Positions 44,601 through 53,370 of a DNA stretch of 64,000 bases are shown in pieces (position 1 is the first letter of the stretch; each line of letters begins with the position of its first letter). The notes beneath the pieces are model-generated. The model saw only the letters and a program-made list of their open reading frames with translations. It was not told the DNA's origin and made no database searches. A program made the translations under genes and the position numbers. This DNA comes from JAGQPD01 sp020426865 (GTDB lineage Bacteria; Planctomycetota; Planctomycetia; Pirellulales; Pirellulaceae): NCBI GenBank assembly GCA_041399065.1, contig JAWKTN010000010.1:248001-312000 (forward strand), read 5' to 3'.

Positions 44601-46678
44601 TGCCGGAACCGATCGATCCTGCTGCGCCTTATACGATGCTGCCGACCGGTCGCTACGAGACGCGCGATGCGTATGTCGCTCGACTGAATCAGCTGATCGG
44701 TGAGATGCTGCCCAAGTACGAAACCTTTGGAGGGGAAGGCCAGTTGCTGGAAACCGGCGTGCTGGTCGAACCGGAAGGGATCGTTCTGCCACAATCAGAT
44801 GCTGCCACTAGTTTGGTTTCCGTGCTATCGATCAATATGTTGGCGGATCAGCCGACACTTGCCGAAGCGGTCGCGGTAATGGCGTCGGGGGCCGACGAAA
44901 TCTACGGGTCGCTCGAGCATCTCTACGTCTTCGATACGATAATGGCGTTCGATAATGAACCGAGCACGGCCATTCTGAAATTCGCCTGGAATGACACGTC
45001 GGTCGAGTTTGTGTCGCAGGGCATTGTGCCGGGACGTCTGCACGATCAATTCGCGGCAGATGAGAACGACGGTTATTTGCGGATGGCGATGGATGTTTCC
45101 AACAGTTGGAGCGGCACCTGGACCAACCGCAGCGAAACCGATTTGCTGGTGATCAGCGACTTTGGTGGCCTGTTGGCGCCAGTCAGTAGCGTCTTCAATT
45201 TGGGGGTGGACCAGACGATTCGTTCAGCGAGATTCATGGGCGATTCCGCGTACATCGTCACGTTCCGCAACGTCGACCCACTGCTAGCGATGGACTTGAG
45301 TGACCCCAATGCACCACAGATGATGGGGCATGTGACGCTGCCCGGTTTTTCGGAATACATCCATCCCGTGGGCGACCATCATTTGTTGACCGTTGGTATC
45401 AGCTCCGCCGGTGGTCGTAGTGGCCCAGTGCAGATCTCATTGTTTGACGTCTCCGATTTGGCCCTGCCCGCGCTCGTCGATCAATACACCTTCTCACGGT
45501 TCTCAGGCACCGAGGCGAATTGGGACCATCACGCGTTCGGCTACTATGCGGAACACGGCGTGCTGGCGATTCCCTTATACCAGTACTTTGTCGAGCGGGT
45601 CGACAATGACGGCGATGGCTATCGTGAATCGCGGCAAACGACGCGAAGGAACGAGTTGACGATCTTCGAAGTCAACGTAGATGCCAATACGTCCGACGCG
45701 ATTCAGTTGCGGGGCGCAGTCGAGCATGATTCCGCGGTGCGTCGCAGCGGGTTCATCGATAATGTGCTCTATTCATTGGCCGACGACGAGTTGGTGGCTA
45801 CGCCCATCGATGATCCGGCTTCGGTCATTGCGCGCGTATCGCTGGTGCCAGAAGAGGACCCGAACGAAAATCCGACGCTACCTGATTCGGCAACAATCCC
45901 GGAAGTCATTGCCGGATTAGCCGATCGGGCCCGAGATCAACTGCGACGCCAGCGCGGAGCGGACACGAAGCAAATGGTGCTCACGCATTCTATTAGCAAC
46001 AGCGACGGATCCAGTGGTACGAACGTCGAACTCCGCGACGCGGACGATCGCTATTTGTTGCACGCTGACGCCAACGGAACGACAACGTTGTTGGGCATGG
46101 CACCCGTCGGTCAAGAGATTGTCATTCGGCACAATCTGTCGATGCCGTACGACGTGGACGGTAACGGCAAGCTAGGCGTGCTGGACGTGATTCGAGTGAT
46201 CAACCAGCTCGACCGCGAACAAGGTCGGACGGTCGGTGAGCAGCCGACGGTGAACTATTGGGACGTGAATGCCGACGGCAGCGCGACTCCACTGGACGTT
46301 GTTTATGTAATCGCCGAGCTGGATCGACAATTGGCGTTGCTTGCAGGAGACGCATCGCCATCAACGCCGCTGGCTGTCGGCAGTGTTTCCGCGACCGGAT
46401 TGGTATCGCCAGTCACCGCGAACTCTTCGCAAGGCCAAACGGATGACGACGAGACGGAGTCCGACGCGACTCACGTCGTGCGTGACATTGTCTATGGCAA
46501 TTGGAATGAGCAAGACGACGATCCGTTTTTTGAATCGCCGCCCCCACATAGCCCCAGTCGTGTCTCCAGCACTATCGCTCGCCCTGGCGATGGCCAACAC
46601 GGCAACGAACGTTCGACACGGCGGAGCGATCCGGGGCGTATGGATGACGGCCTTGCGTGGCACCCCGATTCCACATAG
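41669..46678 (+). CDS. 1669-residue surface protein: cadherin-like repeats, beta-propeller, dockerin
   Basis: The ATG at 41669 has an AAGGAG seven bases away. A basic N-terminus leads to EGLESRQLLNAD, the LEPR-XLL-type opening of planctomycete surface proteins. Residues ~50-780 hold eight ~90-residue cadherin/Ig-like units, each with a LANDxxxxxxxGxRxIT core, an I-A-x-DGKSI-x-YTP turn and FxGTDTFTYIVDG strand; the sixth (CVMPDSLVFAF) has lost the core. Residues ~820-1400 start with SETNVQVAGVDEADLIELDS, the entry of the Beta_propel (PF09826) domain. Residues ~1494-1560 carry two dockerin-I/EF-hand loops (DVDGNGKLGVLDVIRV, DVNADGSATPLDVVYV). The last ~45 residues are encoded by a dispersed repeat and are likely adventitious. 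Calcium-dependent adhesion or scaffolding is inferred. Confidence 0.85.
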   Translation: MVPRPSRTRSNARRARRGGFQGKLRPPEGLESRQLLNADPVLLADAFEVQQNSVWQDLDLLANDEFPDDYTGSRLIGAVSYGSEGGAIRIIDGGQRVSYSPAPDFTGSESFSYFVSGITQTVVVSVVAPLTDDYYEILPGPESHVLDVSANDTYWDDYDGLRQITSISHSDLGGEVEIAPDGRSLIYTPPELEFGKDQIIYVVDGRYPARVTIEIPDPLESDRFEMLEDAGPTTLDVLANDPFWVNYEGTRTITRLLPGENNTGTIAISADGRSISYTPAPDFYGAESFRYVVDESYEASVTVRVHHPVQDDFLRVDENSTAYEIFVLGNDYYFNFDHEMVRVVESITSVGPTDAGGVVTISADGRTLKYTPPENYVGTDTFTYIADGKYTARVRMNVERPVRDDWFDVYQNHVGIRLDVLTNDFLGNGYAGPRQITSVSATEAGGEISIAPDGKSIVYTPVAEYVGSDAFTYIVDGDLEASVFLDVRPIQVSHSKHLCVMPDSLVFAFDPISGTEAFGPYYPGARAITSVTQPEAGGEVRIVDGHRLELTVDIARSYVFEATVDGRYPVHVRVDVGHHLTNDHSVVDQNSAENSIDVLANDFTTRYCDGHRVTYNGSKMITSVSETAEGGQIAIAPDGKSIIYTPPADFSGTDTFTYIVDGHMEATGSIEVIRRVRDDVYRVDPDSTPTDLPLLANDGFGTDYFGAREITRVGTPEHGGQIAIAADGKSISYTPVPGFVGTDTFLYYVDDQLIGNVTVVVDDNTAAQLSQWESWDGFAQELLEAALQRYAGLFGQQGSPIVSQDYTTFDGAVPGAETADRSHSETNVQVAGVDEADLIELDSDYVYSLRGGELIISQAWPADQLQVVSRMPFQGQAIGQYLFGDRVAVVSQSYRQSPWLYDDVFGRVVGLDYYWYPTDAETYVTIFDVSDRHAPTLVSETRLDGAYTQSRSIDGNVYLVLRENEFYLPAPELIIEEMPEPIDPAAPYTMLPTGRYETRDAYVARLNQLIGEMLPKYETFGGEGQLLETGVLVEPEGIVLPQSDAATSLVSVLSINMLADQPTLAEAVAVMASGADEIYGSLEHLYVFDTIMAFDNEPSTAILKFAWNDTSVEFVSQGIVPGRLHDQFAADENDGYLRMAMDVSNSWSGTWTNRSETDLLVISDFGGLLAPVSSVFNLGVDQTIRSARFMGDSAYIVTFRNVDPLLAMDLSDPNAPQMMGHVTLPGFSEYIHPVGDHHLLTVGISSAGGRSGPVQISLFDVSDLALPALVDQYTFSRFSGTEANWDHHAFGYYAEHGVLAIPLYQYFVERVDNDGDGYRESRQTTRRNELTIFEVNVDANTSDAIQLRGAVEHDSAVRRSGFIDNVLYSLADDELVATPIDDPASVIARVSLVPEEDPNENPTLPDSATIPEVIAGLADRARDQLRRQRGADTKQMVLTHSISNSDGSSGTNVELRDADDRYLLHADANGTTTLLGMAPVGQEIVIRHNLSMPYDVDGNGKLGVLDVIRVINQLDREQGRTVGEQPTVNYWDVNADGSATPLDVVYVIAELDRQLALLAGDASPSTPLAVGSVSATGLVSPVTANSSQGQTDDDETESDATHVVRDIVYGNWNEQDDDPFFESPPPHSPSRVSSTIARPGDGQHGNERSTRRSDPGRMDDGLAWHPDST

Positions 46679-46735
46679 CTCCAGCCGTGTCCCAAGCGCC
46701 ATCGCTCGCCCGGGCGATGACCAAGTTGGGAATGA
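46544..46735. repeat. Two tandem copies of a dispersed ~65-100-bp repeat
   Basis: Copies start at CCACATAGCCCCAG (46544) and CCACATAGCTCCAG (46671), both reversed relative to the copy at 20953-21012. Similarity extends into a following section with CGG..GCGGAG, so the unit may be ~100 bp. A short end piece (GGCTGGAGCTATGTG) lies near 46888. The first copy encodes the C-terminus of the giant protein; the gap 46679-46905 holds no other gene. Confidence 0.72.
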
Positions 46736-46905
46736 ACGCCAAACCCGTCGGACGCGGCGGAGTGTTCCCGGGCTCTTACTGACTATACGCATTCGCGACA
46801 CTACGCGAATCGCTCCGCCGACACCGCAGGTTGATGGCATGTGGACCGGTGTTCTCAAAACAAAATCATTCCAAGCGCCGGCGGGTCGGCTGGAGCTATG
46901 TGTGC

Positions 46906-48087
46906 TTACTCCTGAAACAACATTGGCGCAAACTCGTGCAGGTACTCGCGCCAATTGACCCATGTATGTCCGCCTTCGGTTTCGCGGTAGGTTACGTCGA
47001 ACCCGTGATTTTTCAACGTCTCGACCGTTGCCTGCGAGGTTTGTATCAAGAAATCGTCTTTACCGGTTGCGAACCAGATGAGCTTCAATCCCTTCTTGAG
47101 CTCTGGGTCATCCAAAGCTGCTTTGTGCGTTTCTTCCCAGGGCGGACCCTGGCTACCGCTGGGGCCGCCGCCGGTGATTCCGAATACGCCGGAACTGAAT
47201 ACGCCGATGTAGGCGTAGTGATCAAGTGCCCGAACGGCGACGTTGATCGTTTGAGCGCCCCCCATCGAGAGTCCAGCGATGGCGCGGTGTGCCTGATCTT
47301 TTTTAACTCGATAATGACTGTCAACATACGGCACAATGTCATTTTCAAAATCTTGTGTGAATTCATCGACCGGCAAGCCGCTTCGGCCCCATGCGAATCG
47401 AGCCGTATGTCCGGTCGGCATGACCACCAGCATCGGTTTCGCTTGTCCGGCAGCGATAAGATTATCGATGATGATGCCCGCTCGACCGACTGTCGACCAC
47501 GAATTGTCGCTGTCCGACGCTCCGTGCAACAAAAAGAACACGGGGTATTCCTGTTCTCGATCGGATTCGTAACCGGGCGGCGTATAGACATGCATTCGAC
47601 GGAATTTCTGTAACGACTTTGAAAAGTAAGTGACCTCGGCGATGGCACCGTGTGGCACATCGCGTGTGTCCATCCATTCGCTTCCGGGCACATCGACCAG
47701 GCTCCATGACGTAGCATTTGACTCACTTACCGTCGGATTTGCCGGATCGTTCACTTCAACGCCGTTGATGCTGAAATGGTAGCGGTAGCTGCCCGGGTTT
47801 ACCGGTTCAAGTTTCAATTCCCAAATGCCTTCGTCCCCTTTCGTCAATTCAACTCCTTCGCGCGGCAGCGCGAGATCGCCGCAGACGAAACGAACGGAGG
47901 TTGCCTCTGGGGCTCGCACACGAAACACAATTGAGCGATCCGGTTGGACTGACGGCGATCCGATGGGAGCGGGAAAACGCGGTCGCGGCGGGGCATCCTG
48001 AGCAAGGGAGACAGTCGTCAGGACAAAAAAGGCGACAACCGCCGCGGCACGAATTCGAAACCAGCATTGAGCCATTTGTGAACTCAC
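46906..48087 (-). CDS. CE1-type esterase with N-terminal E-set (CBM48-like) domain
   Basis: 393 residues from a GTG at 48087 (GGGGG six bases upstream). A signal peptide (AAAVVAFFVLTTVSLAQ) leads to an N-terminal beta-sandwich resembling CBM48 (IVFRVRAPEATSVRFVCGDL, WELKLEPVNPGSYRYHFSIN). The alpha/beta-hydrolase domain follows: RMHVYTPPGYESDREQEYP, FFLLHGASDSD, the nucleophile elbow GLSMGG (S274), D near 337 (ATGKDDF) and H in GGHTW near 374. It is similar in layout to feruloyl or acetylxylan esterases of bacterial xylan-degrading clusters. It removes acyl groups from plant or algal polysaccharide. Next to a GH39-like gene. Confidence 0.9.
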   Translation of the reverse strand: MSSQMAQCWFRIRAAAVVAFFVLTTVSLAQDAPPRPRFPAPIGSPSVQPDRSIVFRVRAPEATSVRFVCGDLALPREGVELTKGDEGIWELKLEPVNPGSYRYHFSINGVEVNDPANPTVSESNATSWSLVDVPGSEWMDTRDVPHGAIAEVTYFSKSLQKFRRMHVYTPPGYESDREQEYPVFFLLHGASDSDNSWSTVGRAGIIIDNLIAAGQAKPMLVVMPTGHTARFAWGRSGLPVDEFTQDFENDIVPYVDSHYRVKKDQAHRAIAGLSMGGAQTINVAVRALDHYAYIGVFSSGVFGITGGGPSGSQGPPWEETHKAALDDPELKKGLKLIWFATGKDDFLIQTSQATVETLKNHGFDVTYRETEGGHTWVNWREYLHEFAPMLFQE

Positions 48088-48287
48088 GATTCACCCCCGT
48101 TGATAGATTGGTTTTTCGCGATGCAGGCCCCGCTCGACGATCGGCCGGTCGCCTCGCAACTGCTAATTGTCCACGGCGGATCGTCGATTGCAAGGCGGTT
48201 CAGCCGTGTCAAGCCATTTGACATCCTTTACAATGCCTCTACAGCGCATAAGCCTGCTACAAACGCCTACTTCGAACGAGAGAATCC

Positions 48288-49967
48288 ATGATGTTGAAAC
48301 AGACATTGATCATTTTGGTGTGCCTGGTTGCCTGTCGCACGTTGGTGGCTCAGGAGCCGACGCCCGATTCATTTCCGGTATCGATCTCGGTCGATGTGGC
48401 GCAGCCGCAAGGTCTGTTGCGGCGTATCTGGCGTTTTTTTGGTGGCGATGAGCCAAATTACGCGTACATGAAAGACGGTCGGAAACTGCTGACTCAACTG
48501 GGGGAGCTCGCGCCCGACGAAGTGTTTTTCCGCACACATAACTTAATGACGACTGGACCAGGTTTTCCTGCACTCAAGTGGGGGAGCACCAACATCTACA
48601 CGGAAGACGATGCAGGTCGTCCGGTCTACGATTGGAAGATCGTCGATTTGATTTTTGATACGTATCGCCAACGCCATGTGCGTCCCTATGTGCAGCTCGG
48701 GTTCATGCCGGAAGCGTTGTCGACCAGGCCCGAGCCGTACATGCACGAGTGGCGGCCAGGCATGCCGTACGAAGAGATTTATACCGGCTGGGCCTATCCT
48801 CCGCGCGACTACGACAAGTGGCGGGAACTGGTCTTTCAATGGACCAAGCATTGCGTTGAGCGGTACGGTCAGCGAGAGGTCGAACAATGGTGGTGGGAAA
48901 CTTGGAACGAGCCGAACATTGCCTACTGGCAGGGAACGCCCGAGGAATTCTACAAGCTGCACGACTATGCGATGGATGGCGTGCTGCGCGCCTTGCCCAC
49001 GGCGCGCATCGGCGGTCCAGATGTGGCCGGCGACGGCGGCGACTTCGCTCGCGGCTTCTATCGCCATTGCCTGTACGGAACGAATCACGCAACCGGCCAG
49101 CAGGGAACACGGCTCGACTTCGTATCGTTCCACGCCAAGGGCTCGCCGCAGTGGGAACAGGACCATATTCGCATGGGGATTGCCGCACAATTGCGGACCA
49201 TCGACCGAGGCTTCCGGATTGTTGCCGAATTCCCGGAATTGAAGGAGACGCCGATCGTCATCGGCGAATCGGATCCTGAAGGGTGTGCAGCCTGTCAGGG
49301 GGATCGGTTTTCGTACCGCAATGGCACGATGTATTCCAGCTATACCGCCGCCAGTTTTGCTCGCAAACACGATCTTGCGGACAAGCACGAGATCCATTTT
49401 GCCGGTGCGCTGACTTGGGCGTTTACGTTTGAAGACCAGCCGTACTTCGCTGGCTTTCGGCAGTTGGCCAGCAATGGATTGGCGATGCCGGTACTGAACG
49501 TGTTTCGGATGATGAGCAAGATGAGCGGCCAACGTGTGGCGGCCGGCAGTTCACATCAGGTTGCCTTGGATGATATGCTCCGCCGCGGCGTGCGTGATAT
49601 GGCCGACGTCGGCGTACTGGCCAGCAGCGACGGCACGACAACGTCCATCATGGTTTGGCACTATCATGACGATGACGTTGCCGGACCTGCCGCTGACGTG
49701 TCATTGTTGGTTCGTGGCTTGCCACAAGAGCGAGAACATGTGCAACTGACCCATTATCGCGTCGACCAATGGCACAGCAACGCTTATGACGCCTGGCGAC
49801 GCATGGGATCGCCGGTTGCGCCGAACCGCCAGCAATATGCGGAACTGGAACTGGCGTCGCAACTGACGAAGCTTGAAGAGCTGCAGCAGGTGCCCACGCA
49901 GGCTCAGGAAGTGGAACTTCGCTTCATTCTGCCCAGACAGGGGGTGTCGCTGTTGATCTTGGAGTAG
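48288..49967 (+). CDS. GH39-like glycoside hydrolase (beta-xylosidase family)
   Basis: 559 residues, signal peptide MMLKQTLIILVCLVACRTLVAQ. An (alpha/beta)8 barrel of the GH-A clan: the acid/base is E208 in WWWETWNEPNIAYW and the nucleophile is E327 in PIVIGESDPEG. Other barrel landmarks are VEFFRTHNL-like VFFRTHNLM (residues 79-87), GYWMPE-like LGFMPEALS and DFVSFHAKGS. The C-terminal ~120 residues are the beta-sandwich usually attached to GH39. Expected action: removal of xylose or a related sugar from oligosaccharides. Divergent from the CE1 esterase with a 200-bp gap, both exported, so they may work together on acetylated xylan-like substrate. Confidence 0.88.
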   Translation: MMLKQTLIILVCLVACRTLVAQEPTPDSFPVSISVDVAQPQGLLRRIWRFFGGDEPNYAYMKDGRKLLTQLGELAPDEVFFRTHNLMTTGPGFPALKWGSTNIYTEDDAGRPVYDWKIVDLIFDTYRQRHVRPYVQLGFMPEALSTRPEPYMHEWRPGMPYEEIYTGWAYPPRDYDKWRELVFQWTKHCVERYGQREVEQWWWETWNEPNIAYWQGTPEEFYKLHDYAMDGVLRALPTARIGGPDVAGDGGDFARGFYRHCLYGTNHATGQQGTRLDFVSFHAKGSPQWEQDHIRMGIAAQLRTIDRGFRIVAEFPELKETPIVIGESDPEGCAACQGDRFSYRNGTMYSSYTAASFARKHDLADKHEIHFAGALTWAFTFEDQPYFAGFRQLASNGLAMPVLNVFRMMSKMSGQRVAAGSSHQVALDDMLRRGVRDMADVGVLASSDGTTTSIMVWHYHDDDVAGPAADVSLLVRGLPQEREHVQLTHYRVDQWHSNAYDAWRRMGSPVAPNRQQYAELELASQLTKLEELQQVPTQAQEVELRFILPRQGVSLLILE

Positions 49968-50014
49968 CATCTGATCTTCAAAGTGCCGGTCGGGAAATGC
50001 ACTGGCGTCGTGCG

Positions 50015-51007
50015 TCATCTCTGGTAGATGCGGGCGATCTGTGCGACAATCGCCTCCAGCTCCGTGTAATACTGATCCTCCGGCAGTTCCGCTTTGCGTT
50101 GGCGCAAGTCGTTCAGCTGGGCTTCCAATGCATCGCGAAGGTTGCGATCGTCGTCGGAAAGCGCTGCCTCACTTCCGCGACGATGCAAGACGATTTGATT
50201 GGCGCGCAATCCGTCGGGCTCGGCGCCCTCCTTGGCCGCCTGCACCGCACGCACACCGCGGAACCAATCGGCGGCGGTCCCGAGGCTGTCGCCGTTGTCA
50301 TCAAGCAACGCATGCTCGGTTACCAATCGGGCATCGGATTCATAGAATTCTGCCACACCCTTGGCACCGGCAATGAAGGCCTCCAATAGCGACGTTTGCT
50401 CGTCTTTATCCAAGTCGACATCCTCAGCGGCCATGGCCCGCGACAAGTACTCGCCAAACCTTGCAAAATTTTGTTCGGCGCCGCTGCGAGTCGCCGTAAC
50501 AACCACACGGTTAGGTCCCGATAGCGCATTGATGAACGGACCACTCGATGCACTGCTGTTGATTATCACTACGGAGCAGGTCAACGGCTTCAGCCATTCC
50601 GCCAACTCCGCGGATGAAACATCTGCGCCACGCAAATTGAATTTCGCCAACTTGCCGTCAAATGTCCCGTGTCCCAGCAAAACAAGCCAAAGCGTTGCAT
50701 CATCGCTAAGCTCCTCGACCGATTCCTTTAGCTTCGTCTGAAGGACATCCCGATCGGCCGCGGCGCTGTCATCGGTTGGTTCGATTCCAATCATCTGCAG
50801 TTGCGCATTCGCATTCTCAGCTGCCTGCTGCCAGTCGCCGGCCCACTTGCGGAACATCTCGCCATATTCGGGCGCGCCCTCCGCGCCAACGACAAGTACG
50901 ACCCGCTGCTGAGCGATCGATTCGGTCGTTGGCTCTGGAGATTGGGCGACAAGTTCACAACACGACGAGAATACGGCGAACGCGGCGACGGCACGAATTA
51001 TCGGCAT
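50015..51007 (-). CDS. Caspase-fold protein without catalytic cysteine
   Basis: 330 residues. The start at 51007 (MPIIRAVAAFAVFSSCCELVA) overlaps the previous stop (TAATG). After a signal peptide comes a caspase/legumain-type Rossmann half: RVVLVVGAEGAPEYGEM, LWLVLLGHGTFDGK with the presumptive catalytic H113, then SVVIINSSASSGPFINALSG where caspase-like enzymes carry an acidic-Cys motif. Here positions 151-154 read SSAS, with no Cys. GPNRVVVTATRSGAEQNFAR is a conserved block of this family. The C-terminal ~80 residues are helical and charged. So it is either inactive, Ser-dependent, or a binding module. It is the last gene of the MoxR/DUF58/BatA operon. Confidence 0.75.
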   Translation of the reverse strand: MPIIRAVAAFAVFSSCCELVAQSPEPTTESIAQQRVVLVVGAEGAPEYGEMFRKWAGDWQQAAENANAQLQMIGIEPTDDSAAADRDVLQTKLKESVEELSDDATLWLVLLGHGTFDGKLAKFNLRGADVSSAELAEWLKPLTCSVVIINSSASSGPFINALSGPNRVVVTATRSGAEQNFARFGEYLSRAMAAEDVDLDKDEQTSLLEAFIAGAKGVAEFYESDARLVTEHALLDDNGDSLGTAADWFRGVRAVQAAKEGAEPDGLRANQIVLHRRGSEAALSDDDRNLRDALEAQLNDLRQRKAELPEDQYYTELEAIVAQIARIYQR

Positions 51008-53370
51008 TATGGCAACCCCTTCCAGCGGCGCAATCCCCATTCCGTGACCAGCATGGCGACGGCCAGGCCGAATAATTGCCAGGAATGCCACCAGGGCCGG
51101 ATCAGCGTCTTGGTAAGCGGGACCTTAGTGTGCGGCAATTCGGTGGCCAGATCATCGAGCTCATCCAGGGTCAGGAGTTTGCCGCCGGTCTTATCGGCAA
51201 GCTGTTGCAGTGCAGCGCGATTCGGTGTCAATTCCCGGAATTCGTCCGTTGCCGGTTCGCTGACCCACCCGATTTCACGCTCATCGATCGGCAGGCCATC
51301 GACGCCCAGCACGGTGACACTAGCATGGTAAAACCCAGGATCACGAGAGACAAAAACTGTCTCGTACAAGCCCGCCACACTGCGTGAGGGCTCGGCCTGC
51401 AAGGCGACACTCGAGCCATCGGGAAGCGATACGTGGACATCGGTCTCCGCGTTATCTAGCGGCGCGTAGGCCTCATCACGGGCCTTGATGACCATGTTTT
51501 CGGTCTGCGAAGCATTGAGTTTCGTTGGTTGCATGGCGACTTCCACGCGTCGCGGGACATCGGCGACCAGCCAGCGAAGGGTCTGGCGCCAGGATCGCAT
51601 CAGGTCGCTATCGTCCGTCGTGCGCCGCATGTGGCCTCGCCATTGATCGCCAATCAACATCGCACCTGTGCGCCCCTTGCCGAATCGCTGCGTGACGAGT
51701 GCCGGATATGCGGTTCCCGTATCGTCGATGGCTTGCATCAACACCGTGGCTCCAGGCTTGATCGCGGACACATGATTGATGGTCTTGAATTCTGGCAGTG
51801 CCGCGATACGTTTGAGCTCTTCCTCTTCCGTCGGGCGACCGCGGACCCAGGCCTGCAACCAACCTTCGCGTGTGAATTGCAGTTTGACCGAATGGCCGTC
51901 GGCAAGGGGCGCGGCATTGGCACGATCGACGTAGACGGGGAGCATTTCTCCGATGGGGGTGCGATGGTATTGACCGTTGACAAATGATTCCTGTCCACCC
52001 AACATCAGAAAACCTCCGCCACGGACGGAAACGAATTCCTTGAGCAACTCGCGTTGGTCTTGCGTAAAGAAGTCGACTTCCAGGTCGTCCAGGATCACAG
52101 CGTGATAGCGAAATAATTCTTCGGCCGTTTTAGGAAAGCCGTCTCGCAGTTCGTTGTCATCCTCGGTTCCCAATCGCAGCAGAACAGGTTGGTCGTATTG
52201 TTCGGCCTGTTCTTCGTCTTCCACATCAAAACCGCGAAAGAGTGGATTGGTGCGTTCGCCGAGGTGAGCGCGAAAGGTGAACTTTGGTTCGCGTTTGGCA
52301 ATTCGGACGACGGCAACCAATTGCACTTCGGGGTCATCATCCATCGCTCTCCGCAGGAATTTGTATTCCCAATTGGGGCGGCCCGTTACGTACAAGACGC
52401 GATACGGTCCACGCAAGCGGTCGATCAATGCATACCGTTGGTTGTTTTCGATCGTGGCCTCGATCAACCGAGCGTTCTCGCCCCATTGGCTGTCTTCCGA
52501 TTCGGCGAACGCCCGCACTCGATAGGCAACCACACCCGATTCCTGCGGGCGAACCTGAAACCGCACCGCAAACGGTCGGTCATCGGCAACAGAGGTAACC
52601 GTCTGACGCTGGACTTCCTTTCCCGTGGGGTCCAGCAGTTGCACCACAACATTCTTATTGGCGTAACCGTGCGATACCATTTCGGCCGCCACCGTGACAG
52701 GTGCCGCCTCGAAGTTGGATTCCGTGACACTCACGCGAGTAACGCTAATGTCGCGAGCGGGCGAACGCTGCCCGATCACCACGGGATAGATCGGCGGTAC
52801 ATCATCCCAATCGGCAGCCGCAACGTCATCGCCTTCAAAATCAGTCGCGTTGCCATCGGACAACAAGATGATGCCTGCTTGTGGGCGACCAGCGAATCGA
52901 TCGCGAGCACCTTTGAGAGCCGCCATCATCGCCGAGCCGCTACCGGTCGCCTCGTAGTTGGCGTAGTCCGGCACGGCCCGCAATTGTTGATCGAAGGTGA
53001 AGCGGCGGAGATCGAAGTGCTTCTCCAATGCCTTCTGCCAGGATTGACTCGAATCAAGGCGCTCCTTCAATAATTGTGCCCGAGTGTGATCAGCACCTTC
53101 ATCGTGGATCTGTAGACTCTGACTGCTGTCAGCCAGAATCGCCAACAGGTTTGCGCCAGGTTCCGGAATCTCCTCGCGATGCATCGGCTCAACAAGACAC
53201 AAGGCCACCAGGACAATGGCCGTCAACTTCAAGATCGCTGAAGTGACTCGCACCCACGTGGGTGCCGAGCTGCGCAGGTACGACCACGCTACAAGAAGTA
53301 GCGTAATAACCGATACGATTACCGCTGGCAGGGCCCATTGCGGCGCGCCCCACATGTTGGGCAACGTCAT
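51007..53370 (-). CDS. VWA/glutamine-amidotransferase-like membrane protein
   Basis: 787 residues. Two N-terminal helices (VIVSVITLLLVAWSYL and LKLTAIVLVALCLVE) and one at the C-terminus (WQLFGLAVAMLVTEWGL). Next comes a VWA-like segment (LLAILADSSQSL; D-x-S-Q-S in place of DxSxS, and IILLSDGNATD), then beta-sandwich Ig-like domains (ISVTRVSVTESNFEAAPVTV). A GATase1/BatA-type section follows (AVILDDLEVDFFTQDQRELL, VRGGGFLMLGGQESFVNGQ). This class is common next to MoxR in planctomycetes. Its start overlaps the 1301-residue gene by four bases, and its stop overlaps the caspase-fold gene. Confidence 0.82.
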   Translation of the reverse strand: MTLPNMWGAPQWALPAVIVSVITLLLVAWSYLRSSAPTWVRVTSAILKLTAIVLVALCLVEPMHREEIPEPGANLLAILADSSQSLQIHDEGADHTRAQLLKERLDSSQSWQKALEKHFDLRRFTFDQQLRAVPDYANYEATGSGSAMMAALKGARDRFAGRPQAGIILLSDGNATDFEGDDVAAADWDDVPPIYPVVIGQRSPARDISVTRVSVTESNFEAAPVTVAAEMVSHGYANKNVVVQLLDPTGKEVQRQTVTSVADDRPFAVRFQVRPQESGVVAYRVRAFAESEDSQWGENARLIEATIENNQRYALIDRLRGPYRVLYVTGRPNWEYKFLRRAMDDDPEVQLVAVVRIAKREPKFTFRAHLGERTNPLFRGFDVEDEEQAEQYDQPVLLRLGTEDDNELRDGFPKTAEELFRYHAVILDDLEVDFFTQDQRELLKEFVSVRGGGFLMLGGQESFVNGQYHRTPIGEMLPVYVDRANAAPLADGHSVKLQFTREGWLQAWVRGRPTEEEELKRIAALPEFKTINHVSAIKPGATVLMQAIDDTGTAYPALVTQRFGKGRTGAMLIGDQWRGHMRRTTDDSDLMRSWRQTLRWLVADVPRRVEVAMQPTKLNASQTENMVIKARDEAYAPLDNAETDVHVSLPDGSSVALQAEPSRSVAGLYETVFVSRDPGFYHASVTVLGVDGLPIDEREIGWVSEPATDEFRELTPNRAALQQLADKTGGKLLTLDELDDLATELPHTKVPLTKTLIRPWWHSWQLFGLAVAMLVTEWGLRRWKGLP

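Noticed and set aside
48543..49532. 329-codon minus-strand frame
   Set aside because: Antisense shadow of the GH39-like gene, which has both catalytic glutamate motifs.
52189..53073. 294-codon plus-strand frame
   Set aside because: Antisense shadow of the VWA/GATase-like gene in a GC-rich codon context.
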